From: Calliopum simillimum | Taxonomy: Eukaryota; Arthropoda; Insecta; Diptera; Lauxaniidae | NCBI GenBank assembly: GCA_951812925.1 | Contig: OX638370.1 | Coordinates: 23,489,964-23,553,963, forward strand | Length of the DNA stretch: 64,000 nt | Direction of reading: 5' to 3' | Shown: piece by piece, positions 10,932-21,307 of the stretch | How the letters are laid out: every line of letters starts with the position of its first letter | Position numbering within the stretch: the stretch's first letter is position 1 | Position numbers and translations under genes: made by a program | Notes under the pieces: generated by a model | What the model was told of the DNA's origin: nothing | Database searches by the model: none | The model's input: the letters and a program-made list of their open reading frames with translations, nothing else

Positions 10932-12040
10932 AAGTAGTATTACACTTCAGGTCAGGCTAAGGTGAAAGAACTTCTTTCAAAAAAGAAAAAATAAGTTTTC
11001 ACATTCACCATCCTCGCGTTAATTGCAGCATATCGCTGAACACAATCCAGACATGTTATTCGAAGTTCTTCAATGGTACTTTTTTTTTAAAAGCCAATAG
11101 TACTTTGGGTACTTTTTATTTTTTGTAGCCTTTGATACAGAAAAGAAATGTTCTAATCTCCTTAAAAATTTTGTTTTAACATTTTTATAAATAATGGAAA
11201 AAGTAAAAAACTTTTGGAAATACGACTTTTTGATTTGAAGCATTTGGAAATAAGCCCTTTTGTTTTGAACTATTTATAAATCACTATTATTTCACCATGT
11301 GGAAATTCAAGCAGCTATTTATAGGTCTGATATGTAAGTACCTACATAGCCTGGGGCATATAAAAAATATTAAAGGTTCCTTCGGCGACTATACGAAATA
11401 CGTCTTTTTGTATCAAATTCAAAAAATTTCTATGGAATTATATAGAAATAAGCCCTTTTGTACCGAAATGAGATTTTTGATCACGATTTTCTCCGGAAAA
11501 AATGAATTTTTTGTAATGGATTTTGAACTAGAGGATGCATTTTAGCAAGAAAATGGCGATGGCATGCTTAGGTTTGTTCGAGGTCGGAAGTGGAAACATG
11601 CCCTTTTGAAAAATCACTCCTCATATATTAACGGTAATTATTTACTCATTTTGTTAGTATTAATTGAATAAGTTTGTTTTCCAAAGTTTAAAAAATGGTT
11701 TGTGATCTGTACACAATTTGAAATATTTCGTAACGCTGTTTTTCGACTTAGGGCGTTCTTGTTCGCAATGCTTCAATTAGTAAGTTTTTAACTGTACTGA
11801 TGTCCTTACTTTCATCAATTACAATGGAGAAGTACTGATTATTAGCTATTGAGAATATGCACTCCGCCAGTGCAGTATTTTGCGAAATGCTATAACAAGT
11901 TCACATACCAAGTAACGCAAAAAATTACGAAATTACTTTATCGAGTCGAAAGTACTTCAGTACTTTTGTAAGTCAATAGTACCAAAAAAAAGTACGATTC
12001 CACTAGAAATATCATCCCTGAAACAATCAACAACGTTGCC
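10932..12040. other. Intergenic DNA upstream of the 12335 gene
   Basis: No gene or clear repeat is recognised. AAGTACTTTTG and related words recur in inverted form near 11080-11110 and 11940-11990, hinting at an old inverted-repeat element around this stretch. Confidence 0.3.
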
Positions 12041-12334
12041 AACTCACTGGTGAAAGCACACAAAATTCACAAAAATGGCAACAATTGACACACATAAAAA
12101 AAAGCTTACTAAACGAACTGGGAATACAAACGAAAAAAATTGTATAATTTGATTTTATTATCTAATAAAAAACAACTGCAGTTAAATATGCATATACTAA
12201 AGCATACAAGTGAAAATTGTGTTAAATAAGAATAAAGTGAAAAGATTCTTTGACTGCCCTCTGGAGAGCTCACTGTTCAAACAAAACTAAAGAAAAGTGC
12301 TGGACACCAATAAGCAAAAGGAAAACTTTAAAGG
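12041..12334 (+). promoter_or_regulatory. Probable 5' leader of the domesticated transposase gene
   Basis: This A-rich stretch lies directly before the start codon and has the look of an insect 5' UTR. An in-frame stop, TAA at 12311-12313, sits 24 bases before the ATG and supports the start. No TATA box or strong initiator can be fixed, so the transcription start is not known. Confidence 0.4.
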
Positions 12335-12433
12335 ATGGCTTTGACCGTCAAATATCGTAAAACCTCGGCTGAGACGCCAGCTGTTCCTACAATTTTGGTT
12401 AAAAGTAAAGGGAATACACCACAATTAATCAAG
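12335..12433 (+). CDS. Exon 1 of the domesticated transposase gene
   Basis: It encodes residues 1-33 (MALTVKYRKT onward). The donor is AAG|GTAAAA at 12434. The context AAAGGATGG is acceptable for initiation, and an in-frame stop lies 24 bases upstream. Confidence 0.8.
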
Positions 12434-15400
12434 GTAAAAAGATTCCTTAAAAATTCTTATTGGGAAACTTGGGGGAAAGAAGTTGACTATAATAGCGTTG
12501 CCAAATCTGTACACTTTGTATGCGTAAATATAGTGTGTTGCCAGACTTGATATTTCGGGAAGAGCTTTTTATTTGGGCACAAGTCTATTATATATGAAAA
12601 CTCAATGTTTTTAATTTATAAAAAAAATTGATTTTTTTTTTAATGGAACTTTTAGTCATATATTTGCAAAGATCGATTTACATATAAATCTATCAATGCA
12701 TTTTCTAACACATAATTATGACAAATCAAGGAACGGATTAAAAACACGGCTATAGTGACATATGTTTCGTCTTTCGGCACAAAGACTCATCAGACTATTT
12801 TTGTTGTAATATAATTATATTTATTTCACTAAATTAATTATAATTAAAAAATAGCAAGTTTGTTTTTTGGCCTGGGCGGGAGTTGAACCAAGGACCTCCC
12901 GGTTGGTAGCAGAAGTTGTTACCACTGCACCAGCCTTGCCCGGCTGCGAAGCCGACTTTTGCTAGTTTTGTTTGTGTGTTAATACGTATTGATATATCAT
13001 AATTGTTTGTGTTATTTATTGATATTTGGTATAGTTGTTCCTTTGGAACAAATTCAATACCAATTGCAGGTGTTGCCACCTTATCAGGGCGTGTTCTCCC
13101 AAATAACTTTAAGAATTGTTAAGTGTGTTACTTAATGACATTTATATATTGAAATTGATTTTTTTTTTTAATTGAACTTTCAGTCATATATTTGCAAAGA
13201 TCGATTTACATATAAATCTATCAATGCATTTTCTAACACATATTTATGACAAATCAAGGAACGACTATAGCCGTGTTTTTTATCTGTTGCAAATATAAAT
13301 TCAATTAAAAAAAAATAAATTTTCAATACATAAATGTCATTAAGTAACACACTTAAAAATTCTTAAAGTTTTTAATTTATACTAACGCTAAACTGTCAGC
13401 TGTCACACAGTTTTATTTTTGGGTTGTTAACGGCTTACCGCACAAATGGCTGCAAAATTGAATCTTGCGTGAATTATCCTTATATCTCTGTAAATAAAAA
13501 TCATTGTTTATGTTTGTGCTTGGAAATGTGCGAAATCAGTCAAAAAAATTATTTAAAACTTAATTTTATGAGCATTATAACGAAACCAAAATACTGAATG
13601 TTGGTGTTGTGTTTTAAATATATCTCATTTTTGGTAACCCTAATATCCTGTTTCCACCGGAGAATTACGAGGTGATTTACGGCTGTTTTCAGATTTTTTT
13701 GACGTTTAATACATGATGAATGAGATGAGACGTGGCTCAATCACTTCACTAATCTCCGGTGCAAACAGGTTATTAGTTGAATTTTACGTAGAATATTTTC
13801 GGAGCATACTTTTAACCATTATGACTCATTTTTTGAAAAAGGTGTCAAAAATACCCATAAGAAATGTTCTGTAAAACTGTTCTTTGCGTAATTTCTTAAT
13901 AACCTTGGTGCAACAATTTTTATCCAAAGTGTAGTTTAAGAGTTTTACAGTAGGGCAATAGTGGCCACTCAGTTGTTCCAATTTATACATAGACTTTTTC
14001 AAATTTACAATTTTGTACAACACTGACAATGTTCTGTTATACGATATTTCCACTCTTTCATGTGCGTAACTCTTTTTGCATTCGCAAAATAACAATGTGT
14101 AAGAGTGACAGCCATATTACTGGAGAAGTATTAAAAGGCCAGTACACACACTCAAATATTTCAAAATTATTTGGTGAAATCGATTTTGTTTGGCATTACT
14201 AATTTTCTCATAAAAAATTTGTGGATTTAATGAGTTTTTGATAGATATAGCGTTTTCGTTTCTCAACTAAAAATTCTGCCCTCTCAAGATGCAGAATTTT
14301 TTAAATTTTGATCTGAATTCAAAAAATGTTGACCTGTTCTAGTTTACAATAGATCAAAAAAATGCTGAATTTTTCTCAATGATGAGATGTTGTTTACTTT
14401 CGAAAGACTTTCGTTCTAAAAGTCACAAGAAATTCTTAAACTTCAGTAACAAATATTGAAACGTTATGTTTATTTTTTTAATATTTTTATTTAATTAACA
14501 TATATTGCATTTAAAAGGCAATTAAAATATGTTTTTTTCTACAGTTGGCAGCAGTTGAATGCCGAATTCTTTGAACCTTCGAATTTTATGAGTCAAAAAA
14601 TTCAAAATTTTTACTTTTTGAGTGCAGCAGTTTTTTAAAAAAACAAACACGATTTATTTAACAGGTCAGAATTTTTTTTAGAAAAAATGCAAAATTTATT
14701 TGAGAAACGAAAACGCTATTAGGACGTTCCAATTATTTGCTAAAAATTTTAATTAAAACAAAAATTTTTGATTTTTTGCTGATTTGATTGATTGAAATAA
14801 TTTTGGAAAGTCCATTAAAGTTAAAATTATAAATTTTTTAACTATTTAGCATGAAAAAGGTCCTATTAACATACTTTTATAAATCTTTTTTTTTTTTAAA
14901 CATTCTTAATTTTCCATTGATTCGGTAGTACGTTTGTTATACCAATTTTTTGGATTCACTCAAAAGAGCCAATTAATTTCTGAAGAACTTTTAAAATTTT
15001 GGAGGGGAGTAATTTTATCTAAAAAATTACTGTCGTTTTTACAAAAATCAAATTTCCAAAACATATAGGGGGTTATCGTGAATCAAGATTCCCGGGGAAT
15101 TTTCTCGGACTGCCGTGCATTATCTATTGCAGTTTAAGAAAATTCCCCGGGAATCTTGATTCACGATAACCCCCATAGATTCGTTTAGTAACTTTTTGCT
15201 GACCTCAAATCAAAAAATTAGAATGAAAAATGTGCTACCAAATTAAAAGAAATTTAACGAGGTATTCAAAATAAAAAAAAAAAAAATATAGAAGGATAAA
15301 TTAATAGAATCTTTCTCATACTAAATAACCGCCAAAATCGAAAAATAAGTAAAAAATTTAAAGTTTCAACTTTAAAGACCCAGAACTTTCCTAAATTCTT

Positions 15401-18400
15401 TTCGACCCTTTAAACCAAATCCACCATTAAAAAGTTCATACAATTGGCTTAGTTTCCTATGAAATACGTTTGCTCTAAAACGTTAGGGTGAAGCCAGAAA
15501 AAACAATTTAGAAGGTTATGTTTTCCCTACAACTTGTAAAGCAGACGGTCGCGTCGCGTCAAGCTTTTCAACTGACAGCCAAGTTGGGAATCCTGAGTTT
15601 ATATCAAGTGCGACCCAATCAGTACATGTGCGTTGATGGAACGTAAAAAAGTTGTCCAAGTTTGTCTATTTTTTTATTTTTCGAATAAAATTGGAATATA
15701 TTGGGTGTACAACTTTGCTTCCGCCGTTTTCCGATAGGTGGCTGTACCGGCTGAGGCTGGTTGAAATACATAGATGGTAATGCCTTTAAAGTGAGTGTGG
15801 ACAGTGCCTAACGAATTGTCATCGCCGTTTCAGTGACAGTTGTTCTTGTTTTTGTATTATTCACGCTCGAAAATGTCCGTTTATGTGCCCAATTCTCGCC
15901 ATTTGCGGGAAGTTTTACTTTTCTGTTACAATTCGAAAAAAAAATGCAGCTGAAGCGCATCGAATGCTCTCAGAAACTTACGCTACCGAACGCAACTGAT
16001 GCGCCTTAGTCGCGCGCTAAAAGAAAAGCGGCCACAATATCAAGAGCGACATGACAAAGTCATCCTCCAACACGACAATGCTCGGCCTCACGTCGCAACA
16101 GTGGTCAAAAGGTACCTGGAAACGCTGAAATGGGAAGTCTTGCCCCACCCGCCGTATTCCCCAGATGTCGCCCCTTCTGACTTCCACCTATTCCGTTCGA
16201 TGGCACACGGCCTGGCAGATCAACATTTTCAATCCTTCGAAGAATTGGAAAAATGAATTGCTTCATGGATAGCGTCAAAAGAGGACTCCTTTTTCGAGCC
16301 GGGATCCGAAAATTGCCGGAAAGATGGGAGAAAGTTGTCGCTAGCGACGGACAATACTTTAAATAATACATCTGTAAGCGCTTTTTCGCAATAAACCTTT
16401 TAATTTTGGAAAAAAACGGCGGAAGCAAAGTTGTACACCCAATAAACTTATTGAAGCGGTGCAAATGGAAAAATTAAAGTTTCAATACTCTATGGACCAT
16501 TGGCTTAAGGCGCACATTTTACACCTCCCACACATACAATATTTTGTTAGTCTAGGCCTCCTCCATAACTTCCTAGAAGCTTCGTAACGTTCATGCAGCT
16601 ACTGAAGAATATGATAAACAAAAGTTAAATTTTTTATAAAATAGCAATAACAATCTGTGGCAGGTAGGAAAAAACTGCTTGAGTCGATTTTTGATAAGAA
16701 AGCAAAGCAGCTTAAATTAATTTCATTTGAATAAAATTTATGTTGCTTTGCTTTGTTGTCAAATATCGACTTAAGCAGTTTTTCTTATTGGTAGATATAA
16801 TTTGTAGCAGTCTTTTCAATGGATTCAATTGATCTTTGAAAGGTGTTAACTTTGTTCTTGACGACACTTTATCTGTGTTTGTCCTAAGCACACTTATCGG
16901 TGTTCAATCAAGCATATTTGTTGTTACTTTCCCGTACGTTTTTAGAATGTGCTTACATAAGCTAACGTATATAAACTGTCGCCAAAAACCGAGTATTATC
17001 GTTATTGAGAGCATATTTCTCCAAATACAATTTATTTAATGGTATTTCAACTGTATTTTAAAATTGGTTTCCTTATTTTCATCGACGCATCAATTAACAT
17101 AGCTATTATTTGTTCGTTACTGCGATGTAACTTCAATGGCATACGCTGGAGATGCCAAAATAAGTGATGCCAAACAAATTGTAATTGATCAAATGATGTA
17201 CAAAATTTGAAATTGTGTACGGGCCTGCACAAAACTTCTGACGCGTGCATTTTATTTTTTTTTCTCCAGTTTTTGGTTTTGCTGTACGTCGCGCTACGAA
17301 ATTGTTTGAAAAAAGTTTTTTAAACGCGAAATAAAAAGTAAAAAATTACTATAAATGGCAAAAAGTCTCGAAAAACATTTAGAGAAATAAAGAAATTTAT
17401 TAAAATATTCTGAAAATAAGTGGAAAACATTTTGTGAGCGCATAAAATTCTGGCGCCCATTGGTAAATTGTGTAGGTAGTGGGTTTTTTTTTTTTCTCCG
17501 TTTTGTTGGTTATGTTTATCGTAGTAAAATGGGGAAAGATTGTATTTTAAAATTTATTTGATTTTAAATAAATTTTTGATTCTTTTTTAACTCAAACAAG
17601 TATAAAAATGAGTGGTAGATTTACGAATTGAAAGAAATGTTTTGTATTTGCAAATCGATAAACATTTTCTATAAAATTGTCCTTGAACTCATTAAACCCT
17701 TTGTTTTATTTCTCTTTTACAGAAACCAATTATTAAGTTGGATCGTAACGCTGGATTAGTTATAAACAAGATTACCAGTGGCATCAAGCCTGCCATGAAA
17801 CGGACCACTACAACAGCAGCTGGTAAATACTAAAATATGAAAAGGTTTAAGTTTACTTTAGCGACATCTAATATTCTTTTTTTAAACCTAGCTAGTTTCG
17901 TTAAGCCCTTAATTCTGTTGTAGTATATACAATCAAAAAGTGACGCTGGGGCGCTCGGGTCTAGTTTCAGAGGTACAGCCATTGCTAGATCCGGATGTAG
18001 CTTTTAGAAAAATCGGTATAAGTTGCGAAATCTTGGAAGGATTTTAAAAATGTTGGTGTCATGTAAAAGATAATTTGAGAAGCTATCAAATTTGACTACA
18101 AAAGTTTCTGATTTGAGTTATATTTTTTGAGATATGACGATTTTTAGTTGTTTTTTCCGAAACTTCCGATATATCTACGAAATATGTCAGATCAACACTT
18201 TTTGTTGGTGTAATTAATTCCGAGAATAAATAAATCGGACAGGTGTCTCTTAAGTAAACTTGTTTCTATTAACATTTGACTAGATTTAAGTTGGTTCTGA
18301 TATTAAAAGTTATTTGTAAAATAGGATAGGAAGTCATCCGAAGTAGCCTTGTCTTGGATTGTCTTAATTTTTCGCTAAATATTGAAAATTCTGAGATACC

Positions 18401-21276
18401 TCTCCAAGACCGACATTTTTTTCAGAAGACAAAATCTCATTTTTGGCAATCATTCTTAGTGTGTTAATTTGATCCACGCACTACCAATTTCCAGCTGTTT
18501 CTGTTTAGAAGCACTGGTCTATTTTTGATGGAACTGACGACATTGTATTGGGTGTACAGCTTAAAAACCGGAATTTTTTAGAGAAATTTGATGCTTTATT
18601 GTGGAAAAATTTTACAATATATTTTATTCAAAGTATTGTCCATTGGAAGCTACAACATTTCCCCATCTTTCAGGCAATTTATGAATTCCATCCCAAAAAA
18701 ATTGCGCCGGCTTGGCGGCCAAAAATGAATCTATCCAATTTTCGATATCTTGAACTTAAGTGAAGCGTATTCCTGATAGGGCATTCTGCATCGATCGGAA
18801 CAAATGGTAGTCTGATGGTGCAAGGTCTGGGCTATAAGGCGGGTGAGGAAAAATTTGTATAGATTTCCCATCCGTTGTTTTCCAGGTAATTTTTGACTGG
18901 GGCAGCAATATGTGGCCGAGCGTTATCGTGGTGGAAAATGATTGACTCATATCTGGTCGCATACGTTGGCCGCTCTGCCTGGATTTTCTGCTTTAATTGG
19001 ATCAATTGTTGACGATAGAATTGAGCATTAATGGTTTGGCCACCTGGCAACAGCTCATAATGGATCACACCTAGCTGGTCCTGACCAGGACGTTCTTTGT
19101 CTTCGACATCAAAATAACTACTTTTAAACCACTCACGACAGCTTGATTCAGCTGGAGCATAGTCCCCATAAACTTCTACAAGAATGCGATGACTTTCGGC
19201 AGCTGTTTTCTTTGCAAAAAAATGACCCAACAGAACCTCCCGCAAATGCTGTCTTTTTCTCCAATTTTCGAAGTTATTCATCGTGAAAAATAATAATGAT
19301 GCACACAAGATAAAATTGTTTTGTTGACTGATTTTGACAGCTGTCAAATGTACCTTCAAAATGACATATATATAAAGTTCGAGCTTTCACGATATTTGTT
19401 AGTACGGACATCCACCGTCAAATTCCGGTTTTTAAGTTGTACACCCAATAATGTTTTTTTTTAGAATTGGCGACAGTCGCTAAGCCTCCTTTTTTGGTTA
19501 GCACACCATGAAGCTAAACTTTCGGCAAGCGATTGCACAATTTCCGTATTAGACAATCTTTAGTTGAACTAACTAAACTCACTCGGAAGTGTATTCATAA
19601 TTGATTTATTCATGACTGATTGATACTGATATTGTCTGCTGCAAGTCGCTAGAACACTGACAACTCAGTGACATTATCAGCATATGTCATCAGTGATTTT
19701 TTGTTAGAAAAATTCATTCATGAAGTCTTACAAATGTCTCCGTTTGTCACCCATGATTTAATTTTGTCTCTATTTGTCATCGATAAATCATCGTGAATTT
19801 TTCCACAGGGTTAAAACTGAGCAAATACATACCAACATCTGTATACAATTCTTATAATTATTTGTTTTAATTCCAGAACCTGCTTTCAAATCAGCCAAAT
19901 ATGCGCTGCAAACTATCAATAGCGCTGGCACACCGCTAACATCTTTCGATGGTAAACTATATAGCATACAACAGACTGGTGGTGGCACCACCATCACTAC
20001 AGCGTCCACAACACCCACCAATAATAATACAAAAAAAGATCAACAACAACAGATTAATGCTGCCATTGGTTCATTGCCACCAAATACAATAATACAGGCA
20101 ACAAGTGCTACTGCAGCAACTGGTGGCGGCGGTACTGTTAGCAGCGGCGGTAACACTGCAGCAACAGCAGTTCCCTTTATACAATCCAATGGCACAACAT
20201 TTAGTGCCTTAAATGCGCAAACAGGCACCACAGTACAAGTGCGACGTCCTACAATCTACATAAAACGTGAGTTGCCAAAACGTACCATACGCAGTGTGAC
20301 ATTGGAGCTCATTGAAAAGAATCCCTATATACATTTGGGTGTAGCTAGCAATCGTTTACCATTACTTAAGAATATCATATGCACTACAGCAAATGTATCG
20401 TTACTTGAGCTATATATAACGCTTAAGAAATTGCGTCAAAACGAAGATTTTGCATTATTGGCTGAATATTTTGAATTAAGCGAAAGTGAAGTGCAACAAA
20501 TATTTGCACGCAGCGTTGTGAAGTTGGCACGTTATATGCGTTTTCTAGTACGTTGGCCGGATAGTAAAAAGTACTATGATCGTCATAAAAATTTGCCATT
20601 TGCTTTTCGTTCGAAATTGTCACATGTACAGTCGCTAATTGAGTGTGTCGAAACGGAGATGCAACAGCCGATGTTACAAATCGATTGTAACAATTATAAA
20701 TTTATATTGACTATATCGACAAATGGTGAGTGGAATTTATAGAAACTTTTAATATTATGTTTTTGGCAAGATATTGAATAATTTCAAGCGTTGATATATT
20801 GAATTGTTTGTGCTGGTTTTGTTAAACTTCTTAAGACTAAAATCTTTAACTCTTCTCAAGTTATGTGGTTAAACATCACTGATCTTCTGGGAGATATTGT
20901 GGGCTAAAAATTGTGTTTTACATTGAACATAAATTACGCAATCTTAATACTAGGCGTTGCTTAGCATTGGATATTGCTTAAGTATTGAATCAATTGCTTT
21001 ATTTTGTTCAATTTGAGAATATTCTGTACGTCGTTATATCGCATAAGCCATTAAATGTTGATTCGTGCAGCACACACTTGTGAGATGACTATTGACTTGA
21101 CTTCATTGTAATACATTTTTTAAGAATACACTGTTCTACGCGTTGATTTTTATTTGGAAGAAAAAAGACATTGTAGGTATTACGTTAGCAAGATTTTTAT
21201 TTGGAAGATAATAGACATTGTAGGTATTATGTCAAAGTTTTATGGGCCGTAATTTTACATCCCACTAATTTTCTAC

Positions 21277-21307
<31 letters not shown>

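Larger units (their letters stand above)
14835..16592. repeat. Fold-back family F1, copy C, with nested insertions
   Basis: The left arm begins with TTAGCATGAAAAAGGTCC. The right arm runs from about 15210 to 15540 and resumes after the mariner, ending near CTAGAAGCTTCGTAACG. Conserved blocks match copies A and B. Two later insertions lie inside it: a 107-bp MITE in the loop and a deleted mariner in the right arm. Confidence 0.65.
12434..17722 (+). other. Intron 1, 5289 bp, rich in mobile elements
   Basis: GT at 12434 and CTCTTTTACAG ending at 17722 bound the intron. It holds the hammerhead-bearing repeat, several MITEs, fold-back copy C and a deleted mariner. The stretch 16800-17700 between the last MITE and exon 2 shows nothing I recognise. 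Confidence 0.75.
17823..19876 (+). other. Intron 2, 2054 bp, with mariner and a transposon remnant
   Basis: Bounded by GTAAAT and TTTTAATTCCAG. 17830-18545 shows nothing recognised. It then holds the mariner at 18548-19448 and a remnant of the 29501-30978 family at about 19540-19810. Confidence 0.75.

Noticed and set aside
12868..12945. Possible functional tRNA on the minus strand
   Set aside because: A and B boxes are good, but the T and acceptor stems do not pair, so it is kept only as a tRNA-like repeat unit.
12834..13079. 81-codon minus-strand frame over the tRNA-like unit
   Set aside because: It spans pol III box motifs and AT-rich repeat DNA; no domain is seen.
20040..20231. Minus-strand frame rich in Val, Ala and Pro
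   Set aside because: It is the shadow of the low-complexity part of exon 3 of the domesticated transposase gene.
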